58,501 bases of DNA, taken from contig JAUCBJ010006943.1 in NCBI GenBank assembly GCA_032718475.1, forward strand, positions 1 through 58,501. Reading direction: 5' to 3'. The translations under genes were made by a program, and so were the position numbers. Origin of the DNA: Nemertoderma westbladi. Lineage: Eukaryota; Xenacoelomorpha; Nemertodermatida; Nemertodermatidae. The notes beneath the pieces were generated by a model. The model was not told the origin of the DNA. It was given only the letters and a program-made list of their open reading frames with translations, and did not search any database. Below, piece after piece: positions 30,892-42,153 of this stretch (position 1 is the first letter of the stretch; every line of letters starts with the position of its first letter).

Positions 30892-31148
30892 ATTCAAAAC
30901 GTCAAAATTTTCTTCTAAATCGAATGCTTGGAATGTTAATAGAATGTGCGGCTCTCCATGGATCTCGTAGTGTTGGTGAGCATTGTTGTCATAGTTGGAT
31001 GGGTAATTAGGTGAGGTTAATTTACCAACACTTCCAATGGGAACAGTGTAGTTAGATGCGGTTAAATTACCAACACTTTCAGTGGTCGAATGGTAGTTAG
31101 TTGTGGTGAAAGTGCCAACTCTTTCTGTTTTCGCTATGTAGACGTTTT
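30892..31148 (-). CDS. CUB domain N-half exon, unit C
   Basis: 257 nt, identical structure to 26063-26319: acceptor TTTTGTCTAG, donor GTAAGT, phases 1 and 0, no stop. The joint with the preceding C-half exon (ACA G|AA AAC GTC) reads DYENTENVYIAKTERVG without a break. It encodes STTESVGNLTASNYTV and GSVGKLTSPNYPSNYDNN, then HYEIHGEPHILLTF and FDLEENFDVLN. Its C-half partner is 26574-26733. Confidence 0.88.
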
Positions 31149-31390
31149 CTAGACAAAATTAATTTCTAAGTGAGACAATTACAGTGAGATTACTGAAGGA
31201 GAAATAAAATGTTTTATAAATATAGATAAAATTCAGATATTAAATTCAGTACACAAAACAAAAGTAACTAATATCTAAATAAATCCAATTCATATGGTGT
31301 CACACAGGAGTCACATATGTTTTTATAATAAAATCATTTATTTTTCACATTTTAAAATACTATTGCAACATTAAAGATACCAGAACCTAC

Positions 31391-31550
31391 CTGTATTTTC
31401 GTAGTCTATTGAGAATCCAATGTTTGTAACACTCCAATCAGAATCAAATACAAGGAATAAGTCCCTGGTAGAGGATATAATTTGAGTTGGTAGTGTATTT
31501 CCAGATAAGTTCCCTATCAATGGGGCAAATTCATCAGCACCATCGTATAC
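31391..31550 (-). CDS. CUB domain C-half exon, unit D
   Basis: 160 nt, acceptor CTCTCATTAG and donor GTAGGT, phases 0 and 1. Encodes VYDGADEFAPLIGNLSGNTLP...SSTRDLFLVFDSDWS...IGFSIDYENT. Pairs with the N-half at the end of exon 32729-34200 to give CUB 1. Differs from 26574-26733 by a few bases. Confidence 0.88.
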
Positions 31551-31559
31551 CTAATGAGA

Positions 31560-32720
31560 GAAAAAATCAGGCAACATAAAACATATAACAGCTCAATCCA
31601 TCATCATGAGCTTCCCTTTTGAAACCACTTAAAAAAGTATTCACAATTTTGTTATCAAAATGGAGATTTTTCATATTTGTTTGTATTACATGGTGTACAA
31701 CCTTATATTTAAAACTATGTACAAAAACTTGTATATGTAATAACACATTTTAAAAGTCTTACACCTGCTTAGAACTGAGACATTTGTCGCTTAAATCATC
31801 ATCTACCTATATGCAGATATTGTATAGAACACAGGCCAAAATGCTTATTTGAAACACCCTATACTAAACATGTTACTTTATGAATGGCAGAATGGGAGAG
31901 TCATTTAGGCTCATTAAGGCAAGTAATACCTATTCACCAATATGGTTGATCTTCTACAGTTACAAGATATCTGACGACAGTAAGAACCAAGATGAATCTG
32001 AAAGTAATTCTCATTTGTAAACGTTTAAAATTCGTTAGCATGGTTGGGTGGTTTGAACAGTTCAAGAGCTGCTTCGTCAAATGGTGACATTCCTGTGCTT
32101 CCAGTCAGGATGACCTAGTACTATTCCTTTTGACTCCTTTTGAATCAGATGGTTGGTCTATCACTAGGGCCTAGTTTTCCAATTCATACACTATGTAATA
32201 ATAATAAAATATTTTACATATAACATGCATATCTAAATGTTATACGCATTCATATTCTAAACTATAATGTAAAATTACACAAGCAGTTTTATATAGAATG
32301 TATAATAGATTTTTATAAGCGCCAATAAATTAAGATTAATTTCATCAGTCAAGCATTGATCGCATTCTGTAATAGTGCTACAGTTTTCGAAGGACCAATT
32401 TCTGAATTTTAATTATTTTATATTAGTAATATATTTTAATGCAATACCAACCCATGATACTATTTCAGTATGACATTTTTGCATTAAATATTTAAATGTA
32501 CTCTAAGGTTAACAAAAACCAATTCTGAAATTTACAATGCAAAAATTACGCAATCTCTATATTATCATAGTTTTAAATGTTAAAATCATATATTAACTCA
32601 AGGTAATGGTAGTAACCAATTTATAAATAGATTTATTTGGGTCTAATAGTGTTATACCCTGGAAGTAATAATATCTTCTGAATATACATGGTTCCTGTTA
32701 TCCCTCCCTACCTGCTACCA
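31560..32720. other. Intron in the CUB gene with repeat remnants
   Basis: Contains the dispersed repeat (31660-31880), SINE-like pieces (31880-32170), and AT-rich DNA collinear with the spacers of the other units, but without the RT and piggyBac fragments. It therefore resembles the ancestral, shorter unit. Confidence 0.6.
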
Positions 32721-32728
32721 TTACTTAC

Positions 32729-34200
32729 ATTCAAAACATCAAAATTTTCTTCTAAATCGAACGCTTGGAATGTTAATAGAATGTGCGGCTCTCCATGGAT
32801 CTCGTAGTGTTGGTGAGCATTGTTGTCATAGTTGGATGGGTAATTAGGTGAGGTTAATTTACCAACACTTCCAATGGGAACAGTGTAGGGAGATGCGGTT
32901 AAATTACCAACACTTTCAGTGGTCGCTTGGTAGTTAGATGAGGTTGAAGTATGATAACTTTCAGTGGTTGTTGGGTAGTTAGATGAGGTTGAAGTATGAT
33001 AACTTTCAGTGGTTGTTGGGTAGTTAGATGAGGTTGAAGTATGATCACTTTCAGTGGTCGTTGGGTAGTTAGATGAGGTAGAAGTATGATCACTTTCAGT
33101 GGTCATTGGGTAGTTAGATGAGGTTGAAGTATGATCACTTTCAGTGGTTGTTGGATAGTTAGATGAGGTTGAAGTTTGATCAATTTCAGTGGTCATTGGG
33201 TAGTTAGATGAGGTTGAAGAATGATCACTGTCAGTGGTTGCAGGGTAGTTTGATGAGGTGGAAGTGTGATCACTTTCAGTGGTCGAAGGGTAGTTAGATG
33301 AGGTTGAAGTATGATCACTTTCAGTGATCGCACGGTAGTTTGATGAGGTGGAAGTATGATCACTTTCAGTGGTCGCACGGTAGTTAGATGAGGTTGAAGT
33401 AGGATCACTTTCAGTGGTCGTTGGGTAGTTAGATGAGGTTGAAGTATGATCACTTTCAGTGGTTGTTGGATAGTTAGATGAGGTTGAAGTTTGACCAATT
33501 TCAGTGGTCGTTGGGTAGTTAGATGAGGTTGAAGAATGATCACTTTCAGTGGTCGCAGGGTAGTTTGATGAGGTGGAAGTGTGATCACTTTCAGTGGTCG
33601 AAGGGTAGTTAGATGAGGTTGAAGTATGATAACTTTCAGTGGTCCTACGGTAGTTAGATGAGGTTGAAGTATGACCACTTTCAGTAGTCGCAGGGTAGTT
33701 TGATGAGGTGGAAGTAGGATCACTTTCAGTGGTCGTTGGGTAGTTAGATGAGGTTGAAGTATGATCACTTTCAGTGGTTGTTGGATAGTTAGATGAGGTT
33801 GAAGTTTGATCAATTTCAGTGGTCGTTGGGTAGTTAGATGAGGTTGAAGAATGATCACTTTCAATGGTCGCAGGGTAGTTTGATGAGGTGGAAGTGTGAT
33901 CACTTTCAGTGGTCGAAGGGTAGTTAGATGAGGTTGAAGTATGATCACTTTCAGTGGTCGCACGGTAGTTAGATGAGGTTGAAGTATGACCACTTTCAGT
34001 GGTCGCAGGGTAGTTTGATGAGGTGGAATTATGATCACTTTCAGTGGTCATTGGGTAGTTAGATGTGGTTGAAGTGTGATCACTTTCAGTGGTTGTTGGG
34101 TAGTTAGATGAGGTTGAAGTATGATCACTTTCAGTGGACATTGGGTAGTTAGATGAGGTTGAAGTTCCAACACTTTCAGTGGTCGCAATATAGAAGCTTT
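32729..34200 (-). CDS. Ser/Thr-rich repeat exon leading into CUB domain 1 (partial gene)
   Basis: A single 1472-nt exon: acceptor TTTTGTCTAG before 34200, donor GTAAGT after 32729, phase 1 in, phase 0 out, 490 open codons. It encodes about 27 copies of TTESDHTSTSSNYPT (15 residues), then VGNLTASPYTVPIGSVGKLTSPNYPSNYDNN and FQAFDLEENFDVLN, the N-half of a cysteine-free CUB. The repeats are rich in potential O-glycosylation sites, as in mucin-like linkers; secretion or surface location is inferred from the CUB family, since no signal peptide lies in the window. The gene start is not seen; the nearest Met (34141) is internal to the exon. Downstream exons at 31391-31550, 30892-31148, 26574-26733 and 26063-26319 continue in phase. 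Confidence 0.85.
32915..34175 (-). repeat. 45-bp coding minisatellite with 315-bp higher-order repeat
   Basis: About 27 units of 45 bp. The variant units carrying caatttcagtgg (encoding TTEI) fall at 33181, 33496 and 33811, exactly 315 bp (seven units) apart, and the neighbouring variants (GH, DHSS, DP types) repeat in the same order. So the array grew by duplication of seven-unit blocks. Confidence 0.93.
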
Positions 34201-34419
34201 CTAGACAAAATGAATTTCTAAGTGATATAATTACAGTGAGAATACTGCAAGAGGAATAAAGTGTTTTTTAAATATACATGAAATTCAGATATTATTTAAT
34301 TCAGTACACAAAACAAAAGTAGCTAATATCTAAATAAATCCTATAAGTCACGTATGTTTTTATGATAAAATCATTTATTTTTGCACTTTTTAACATACTA
34401 TTGCAACAGTCAAGGTACG

Positions 34420-34545
34420 TTATAGTTGGATGGGCAATTAGGTGAGGTTATTGTATGATAACTTTCAGTGGTTGCTGGGTAGTTAGTTGAGTGGAAAAAG
34501 GTCGCACTTTCTGTGGTCGCAATGAGATAATTACAGTTAGATTAC
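34420..34545 (-). pseudogene. Degenerate copy of the repeat/CUB exon
   Basis: Minus-strand text ATTESATFFHSTNYPATTESYHTI then TSPNCPSNYNVP and a stop. It matches the repeat and the start of CUB but breaks off, a decayed fifth unit upstream of the main exon. Confidence 0.7.
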
Positions 34546-34561
34546 TGCAAGAGGCATAAAA

Positions 34562-34825
34562 TGTATTATGAATGGGAGAATCTTTTAGACTCGTTAAGCC
34601 AAGTAGTAATGCCTGTTCACCACCATGGGTGGTCTTCCACTCTGTTTCCCAAGTCGCCTTGGTTCCCATTTATCGAACACTGAAGGATGTAAGCCATGGT
34701 TGGGATAGTCTGCAGCATTTAAAGCACTGTGCCAAAACAATGCTGCCCCATCTAGGGGTCGATCCATTGCTTCCTAATTGGAAGCCAAGGAATGTCACCA
34801 CTAGACTAAGCTGCTGCTTATAGCC
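34562..34825 (-). mobile_element. tRNA-derived SINE
   Basis: On the minus strand: A box TAGTCTAGTGG (perfect to TRGYNNARNGG), 31 nt, then B box GGATCGACCCC (one mismatch). A non-tRNA body follows to about 34562. Best preserved member of the SINE family scattered in the CUB locus. Confidence 0.7.
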
Positions 34826-35445
34826 AACTCAAACCATCAATGGGGCTACAACAAATGTATAAGTACTTGGGAACCCTCATAGGGGAAGAAGGACCCTAAT
34901 TGAAGTTGATGGCAGACAACACTCATCACTCAGCACTCATCACAAAAGCCCCACTAAAACCGCAACAGCGGATGACAATCTTGAGGAAAAACATTCCTCC
35001 AGGAATATTCCAGCAGCTAGTATTGGGTTGCCCAACAATGGGTAATTTGAAATCAATAGACCGTGCGGTGAGAGGGGCTGTGCGTAGGTGGCTAGACCTC
35101 CCCGACGACACACCTACTCTGTATTATCATGCAAGGTGTAAGGATGGAGGATTGGAAATAGCAGCCATGGAATTTCAGATTCCACTACTTACATTAAAGC
35201 GGCTGGAGCATCTAGAGTCAAAAGGTGCAGAAGATGATGCGTTGGTGTGGGTGGCAACTGGATGCCCACTACTGAGTATGACATTGGCAACGAGGAGGCG
35301 CCATCTTGTGAGGGAGTGCGAGTGCCGGGAGATAAAGGATGCAGTTGCAGCATATTGGTGGTCGAGGTTGTATGAGAGTGTTTACGAGAGGCAACCCAAA
35401 ACCCTCAAACGCAGTGATGGGTATTCTAGGTCATTGATCCAGTAA
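34826..35445 (+). pseudogene. R2-like non-LTR RT, C-terminal fragment
   Basis: Reads YKYLGTLIGEEG, then LKPQQRMTILRKNIPPGIFQQLVLG, LKSIDRAVRGAVRRWLDLPDDTPTLYYHA, DGGLEIAAMEFQIPLLTLKRLEHL. The RAVRRWL.LP.DTP..FFHA and GGL.I....QIPLL.L.RL patterns are typical of R2/NeSL-type ORFs downstream of the RT palm. One stop lies near 34899. RT palm, endonuclease and zinc fingers are missing. 35446-35768 holds nothing clear, perhaps its 3' end. Confidence 0.8.
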
Positions 35446-35768
35446 ACTTGCCATCTCCATGCAGCATGAAGGCGTCCATGTGTGGCTGCATAGACCCTCT
35501 TAGTAGGGCAAATCTGATCCTGTAACTAGGACCCCCATTGATTCTGGGATAGGGAAGCCATTGGTCCTGGATTAAGGACCCATATACTTGGCTGCAGGGG
35601 TATATGGCCTTGCCAGGCAGATGGTGATCTACCAATGGCTGGTCAGGAGTAGAGTGTTCTATGTCCACTCCGAGTGTATTTCGCTGTGAATTGCACCTGG
35701 CAGCAGGGGTACAGGGCATGGCCCAGCAGATGAGCTGCACAGCCAATAATGGATCATTTGGGTCAGAG

Positions 35769-38700
35769 TACTACTACCAGGATCGGCATGCTGCATTGCA
35801 GCTGCATTTTTAAGAATGTTGTGCCGGCTTGTCGACAAAATTGCACCGCCACAACTCCCTATCACCCATGACATTTGCTAGATCATCCGCATCTTCAAGG
35901 CCAGTGTCCTTTGAGATGCGTCTCAAGAAAGTAATGGGCTATCCACCACACCTATTCATTCCATGAGGCTGCCAAAGAATTATGTAAGAATTAAATTAAA
36001 TATAAGAATTAAAGAATTATGCACTGGCTGATCCTCACGGCACAAACAATGTCCTGCAAATCGGAGGCGATTTTGTTCTAGTGTCAAGCTTGGGGAACCA
36101 ATGAGACACCTCCAATGTTATATAGTATCTGGTTGGAGATGTGTGCATTGAATTTGACCCAATGAACCCGGTGTAGCATTCTTGTGAATGTGCCATCCAG
36201 AGATTTGGTGTCCTCAGCAGTTAGAGCCCAGCATGGACTCCCATAGAGGAGTACTGGAACTACTGATGCTCTAAATAATCGGACCTTGAGTTTCCGATTA
36301 ATTCTCGGTGACTTCCAAATCCTGGAGAGCCTATTCAAGGCTGCCCATGCCTTTCCCTTACATATTCAAAGATCCTCACCTGACCTCCGGATCCATGATC
36401 CCAGGTAACAGAAGCCATCCACATGCTCAAACATATCATCCTTTGCGTTTATGCTCATCCCATCAGAGACTTGCTGAGGACTTTCAAAGTTAACTGTCAA
36501 AATTTTGGTCTTTCAGGAGTTAATAAAAAGACCAACACTAGAAGCAGCATGTTCTAATGAGCTGAGGAGCCGTTGGGCTCCCTCTAGTAATTGTGAGAGT
36601 ACTCCTAAGTCATCAGCAAAATCTAGATCAGTTAGGTGCTTGGCAGGATTTCCTCGACTTCTGGAGCCAGAAGGTGGAGTTATCATCACCCCATCATCAT
36701 TATGATGATCTAAGGACATCCGTAGAACATAGTCAACCACAATTATGAACAAGAATGGTGCAAGTGTGTCTCCCTGGAGGATGCCCCATAACACTTCAAA
36801 TGGTTCTGTGTCACTGTCAACAGAAGAAACAAATGTTGTCGAACCATCATATACTGATCTGATTGCTGCAATAATTTCATGAGGAATCCCATATAATGAA
36901 AGTATGCTGAACATACGTGAGCGAGAGACTGAATCAAAGGCCTTGAAGAATTCAACAAAGATAACAGTCAGATGCCTGTCTTTCTATTTTGATAACTCTT
37001 CAATTATCCTTCTAAGTGCCAAAATGGGCTCCATAGTCCCACGACCTTTACGCTATGGAACCCATTCTGATTTCCACGGAACAGTCTTTCAATGGGATCC
37101 CTGATGCGATTTAATATAATTATATTGTATAGCTTTGCAGCAATCGAGATCAATGAGATTCCCCGAAAAGAACCATATAGTGTTAGGTTGCCCTTCTTGG
37201 GAACTGGCACCAACTTATTTATTTTCATTTCTTGTGGGACTCTTGTTGTTCGGTTTCGGTACATGTCTACTATGATGGGATATGAGCTTTAAACACACAG
37301 GTATTTTAAAGACCTCAGGGGGAACACCATCTACTCCACTGGCATGATTGGTCTTAATGCTCTTTGCAGCAGCCTTCACTTCTGCAAAGGAGATATCGCC
37401 AATGGGAATATTTGGGAGTACAGACACAGACACAGACACTTTTACTTCTATAAATTTATCAGGCCATACCCTGTCGTTATTGAGGAGCTTTTCAAAGTGG
37501 GCCTTCCAACCATTGAGGCGATCGGCTGGTGATTCAGCCTTAACCTTGGTGGTTGGTTGGCTTTTCCGCCCAGTAAGCAAGTTGATTGATTTCCATGCCT
37601 GGGTTGATTGCCTACTGTTGTCAGCATCATTGATGGCATCAACCTGTTGGTTTATTAGCTCCTGTAGATTAACAGAGTACTGCCTGTTCAGGGACCTAGA
37701 TGCAGCCTCAACTGCATTCTTGGCCGCTGTAGTCTGTTTGAGTCAGGACTCTTTCTGCACCTTATAGAGGTCATTTCGACACTTTTGAATTTTGTTGTCA
37801 GTCCAGGGGGCCCTTTTCCTGTTTCGAGGGTATACAGGAACTGTTTCTGCAGCTGCTAACTTAACTGCTTCTGTGAAGGCAGTATAGCCATCACAGTGAT
37901 CTTTCGCCTCAGAGGCAAGAACCTCACACCTGTTGCTCAGCTGTAGTGTGAAGCTGGATCTCACACTTGGCTGTTGCAACAGAGTGGCTCTGTCATGCTG
38001 CGGCAAGGCAGAATTCGTTGTTCTGCTAGCATGCAGACTAAGTCTTACCTTGGCCACAATAAGGCGGTGATCACTGGAGAAGGGTCAAAGTGTAAATAAA
38101 TGCATTAGAGTCTTGTATAGAGCTCCTGTATTTCCTACGAAACAGAATATGGTCTATCTGGGATTTGTGACCACTGGGTCCACATTGAGTCCATAGCTTT
38201 CCAGTTCGGTTCTTGAACTGGGTTCCAGCAGAAAACAATCCATTTCCAGAGATAAAATCCTGAAGATGGACGGAATTTCGGTTAACACTATTGCTATAGA
38301 CCCAGGGTGATGTAGGTGATTGATGCAGACTTGCATTAAAGTCTCCCAGGAATGTTTAGAATGCATGCTGATCCACTCCATCAGTAGCTGCTTGTAGATT
38401 GTGGTAGAAATTTTCCATGCGAAGTGGCAATAGATGATGCGGTTAGAGATTTGGTCTATTTTGTCCAATGCTGCAAGTGCAGTTGGATTCATCAATAGAC
38501 CAATTCCACCATTGTCACTATCATCTGCTGATGCGAGGGCGAGTCGCCAACTGCCCCCCATGTCCTTAATCAGAACCTCATCAGTCTGTCCAGTCTGCAT
38601 TCAGTGCTCTTGAACACCCACCGCGCTAAGAGAAAGCTTATCTGCCAACGCAGTCAGCTCACCTTGTCACATTGGGGACCCGAGTGTTAGGGTGTTTACT

Positions 38701-38965
38701 GAGGCTAGTCTAGTTAGTGACTTGCCTCAGATTCACCAATGGCTTTGTTGGTCGGGGTAGAACATGAGAGTAGCCTCTAAATCCAGAATTCCTCTCCCCC
38801 TCACAATCTGGCCTCCCTGGTGACCCAGGGTTTGGGCCAGAAAGGTCATCAGGAAAGGGACCCAAAGAATTGTTGGCTGCTCTCTCTCCTGTAGGGGGTG
38901 AGACGGGCAGCCAGTCAGGAGATAACTGACGCCTGAGGCCGATTGTGTCCAGTAATTTCACTGGC
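35769..38965 (-). mobile_element. Endonuclease-RT non-LTR retrotransposon, nearly full but broken
   Basis: Same family as 4253-6076. The 3' end (GCAGCATGCCGATCC, then GGTAGTAGTA) is at about 35769 and the 5' end near 38965. Order on the minus strand: leader (38710-38961), endonuclease, RT, C-terminal domain. No target duplication was found. A short AATT-rich insertion lies at 35958-36010. Confidence 0.85.
36024..38700 (-). pseudogene. ORF2 of the broken non-LTR element (endonuclease and RT)
   Basis: Endonuclease-like text starts near 38700 (NTLTLGSPM, stop, QGELTALADKLSLSAVGVQEH) and continues SDNGGIGLLMN (38154-38600). A linker (RKRAPWTDNKIQKCRNDLYK, 37743-38057) follows. RT: ISFAEVKAAAKSIKTNHASGVDGVPPEVF (37215-37580), NLTLYGSFRGISLI (37004-37264), FADDLGVLSQ and GILQGDTLAPFLF (36513-36914), then RKLKVRLFRASVVPVLLYGSPCWAL (36084-36338). 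Frames change at least five times and stops are frequent, so it is inactive. Confidence 0.83.
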
Positions 38966-39180
38966 CTCTAGTGGACGGAAGATTACTAATGTAATCCATA
39001 GTGGGGGTTGAGGGGTGCTTTTTTGCCGAGTCAGCTCTCGGGGCAAATAACACACCCTGGTTTGCCATTCCACAGGGTGGGTGTTGCAGTGGAGTCAGAT
39101 ATGAGGCCCAAACTGCAGAGAAGTATATTACTTGCCAAGTTTATTACTCTCTCACTCTATCCCAGACAAATAATCAAATA
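38966..39180. other. Unassigned, repeat-like sequence
   Basis: Contains the short hairpin ttgccgagtcagctctcggggcaa. Text gtggggttgaggggtgct...gagtcagctctcgg recalls the inner border of the LTR element near 7263-7300, but the similarity is too short to call. Confidence 0.3.
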
Positions 39181-39496
39181 TCAACTGTTAGTTTGTAATG
39201 TATTATCCTACCAGCTGAATAGCTCTTCTCAGTGTCTCAACTAATAGTATATTATTGTAGTATTAGGCCTATACATGTTATTTAGCTCTAGCCAATCAGG
39301 GAGCTAAATGCCAGAACACGTATTTTTCTTTATTATATATCAACTGTTAGTTTGTAATGTATTATCCTACCAGCTGAATAGCTCTTCCCAGTGTCTCAAC
39401 TAATAGTATATTATTGTAGTATTAGGCCTATACATGTTATTTAGCTCTAGCCAATCAGGGAGCTAAATGCCAGAACACGTATTTTTCTTTATTATC
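39181..39496. repeat. 159-bp tandem duplication
   Basis: tcaactgttagtttgtaatg... starts at 39181 and again at 39340 and the two copies differ at about one base (cttctcag versus cttcccag). Both contain the inverted motif tagctc...gagcta around a CCAAT sequence. Very recent duplication; non-coding. Confidence 0.92.
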
Positions 39497-39704
39497 ACCA
39501 TGTTGTTGTCCAAAAATCTGCGGAAAAATGGAGTCAGGAAAGAAGCTAAGATCTTATTTTCTAATATAAATCCATACATGAGATAACCGTGAGTTACAAT
39601 CAGAGTTTTCGTTTTGTGTATACTATTGATAAATTAAGTCCCACCTCGATGTAGTGCTTACATTGAATGCAATGCGGTCACTCCATGAGGGCCCCTGAGG
39701 GGAC

Positions 39705-39895
39705 CTCAGGGGTGGATAAGCAAGGTGGACAGCCCATGACTTTCTTGAGACGCATCTTAAAGGACACTGGCCTTTACGATGCGGTTGATTTAGCAAATGT
39801 CATGGGTGATTCGTGGTTGTGGCGGAGCAATTTTGTCTACAAGACGGAACAGCATTCTTAATATATAAGTATATAATGCAGTAGTAGTAGTAGTT
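39705..39895 (+). pseudogene. Non-LTR element, 3' end fragment with (TAG)n tail
   Basis: Encodes QGGQPMTFLRRILKDTGLYDAVDLANVMGDSWLWRSNFV and ends gcagtagtagtagtag. Same family as 4253-6076; only the last 60 residues remain. Confidence 0.85.
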
Positions 39896-42130
39896 TTTCT
39901 TTAGTTCTTGCGTATTCAAGTATATATTTCCACATGAAGCAGGAGTAATGGGGAACTATTCATATTTAATTGAATTTTTGTACATGAAATTTTGAGAAAG
40001 TTTTCTACTATTAAAGTAAAATGTACAAAATATTAATTTATATTAAATCTTTTACCTGTATTTATCCGCAGAAATAATACAACAAACAACAGATGAATTA
40101 GAAAAACCATAGTTGGTAAGAATGGTGGTTGGTTACTTTAGTTTGATACGTTAGGTTTATTACTGTAGCTACGTGTTCAGGATTGTTGAAGCTGCAAATT
40201 AGTAATAAATACAGTCTTCCCAACAGCAGAGGTTCCTTTTTCCTCTTTTTTCTGGACTTTCCCCTTTTTTTCTCGGATTGATCTTTTCTTCCTTTTTTAT
40301 TAAATATCATGAAACATATTGAATAAATGACTATCAACCAGGCATAGACTATACTATTACACGGTTTATCCACAGAACATTGCAGTATTGTGGCTACTGT
40401 ACATTACAAGTACATGCAACATTGTACTGTACTTTTAGGCCTACTAATTGATATAGAAACTTTTCATCATTGATTTTAGCACGAGTATGTACCGGTAGAG
40501 TAACTTCGTTTAGTCTTTTAGTCTACACATAATTTGAATTACTATGGAATTGTAGCTCTAACTGCAGAACACGGACAGCTGTATACACTATACGAAACAG
40601 AATTTCAAATTGGATTACTGCTATACTGCATGCATGAATGCATGAACCTCAGACATAGTTACATTTGGAATCATTCTAAGTTATAACGTAAGCTTTCTAA
40701 TGATATAAATATATTGTGAATAAGTTTAAGAATTGCGTCGATTCAGAGGGTGCAATTTCGGTGAAGACATATTTTTTTTTATAGCGCTTAGAACTATTTA
40801 TTTTACAAAAAGAAAGGAGCAGAGCAGGTTACAATAATATGAAATTCTAATCAAAACAAAAAAAACATTCTTAGCACGTTACTGTCTCAGAATAAATATT
40901 TAACCATGTCTAATCTTCACGCAGAGCAATATCTTTACACCATAAATAATTCCAATAATTGTCACAAACTGCCTCGCTGAATATGAAAATTTACAATGTG
41001 CTGTGTGTGACACGCGCTTATTGATTTTGTTAGAATTACATGCCACTGTAACCTGCTCTTTCAACATGGGTTAATGTTGCCTGTGGACTAAGATTTCCCG
41101 AGTGTGAAGATTGAACTAACTACTGTAACAAACTAGTCTATGTATAAAGTGTAGCAACACGAAGAGATCTTATCGCAAGGAGGCTGAGTTATTTAATAAT
41201 CATAAATCTTTATCCGAGGCTGCAATCTGTGGCTGTATGGGCAATTCTAACAAGTCATATGGAGGGATAACGAGAATGATTAGAACGCATGCCAAGTGTT
41301 ATAATTAATAGGCATACCGTTTTTATGGAATACATTTTGTTATATGAAGCTAGCCATATCCATCAACTTGCGCTTTTTGTATTTCAATAGTCTATGGAAT
41401 TTGTTGCCCCTAGCTTGCATGAATAAATGCACTAAAAGTTGACAAAGCTCCCTTATCCAGTGTCACTACTACTAAGACTATTTCGTCCGTTTCATTTAGA
41501 AACCACCTATATGCCATTTTTGCCGAAATGGAGATTTCTGCATTTCTTTATGTTAAAATGTATTCTGAATCCGATTAACACACTTAGAAGGCCATACTCC
41601 CACGTATAACTGAGATATTTAACGTTTCAAAACCACCTATATGCCAGTTTTGTATAGACCGCATGATAACGAATTTTTTTTTAAAACAACCTATATAATA
41701 AATACATTTTGCTATTACAGGATAAATAAGGTAAACCCGGGAAACGTTGATATAAAATAGGAAACAACGAGTCAGGAGGTAGGATTGTTGTTTATTATGA
41801 TAGGGGGAGATTTGATTTATATTTTTAAAACTTAATAATCGAATTTGTCTTAAAGGGTTTTAATGCTTTTTGAGTAATCATTGTAAAAAATTTAATAATT
41901 TTTTTGAAACAACCTATCCTATATCCCTGTACATAGTTTCCTACCTAATATTACCTAATTCCAATACCAAAACTGTTTTGTTTAAAATCTGTACATTTAA
42001 TGTATTTAAAAGTAAATAAGACCAAAATTATGGAGTATTATGTCAATAGAACAGATTACAGTATCTAGTATGTATCTGTTATTTGCATAAATTTTTCCCT
42101 GGGGTAGATTTTTTTTTGTATACGTCTAAA
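39896..42130. other. Long non-coding stretch
   Basis: AT-rich; no gene recognised. 41495-41720 is a diverged copy of the dispersed repeat found in the CUB locus (cctatatgcc..ttttgtatag). A 22-C run sits at its end (42132-42153). Confidence 0.5.
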
Positions 42131-42153
42131 GCCCCCCCCCCCCCCCCCCCCCC

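Noticed and set aside
33193-34038. Long open frames in the other minus-strand frames of the 45-bp array
   Set aside because: The unit is 45 bp, so every frame without a stop in one unit stays open through the whole array. Only the frame with CUB sequence and correct splice phases is supported.
32915-34175. CRISPR-like regular repeat array
   Set aside because: The repeats are contiguous without unique spacers, code in frame, and the DNA is eukaryotic.
38966-39180. Possible solo LTR related to the BEL/Pao element
   Set aside because: Only a few short words are shared with 7263-7300 and no TG...CA ends or target duplication could be found.
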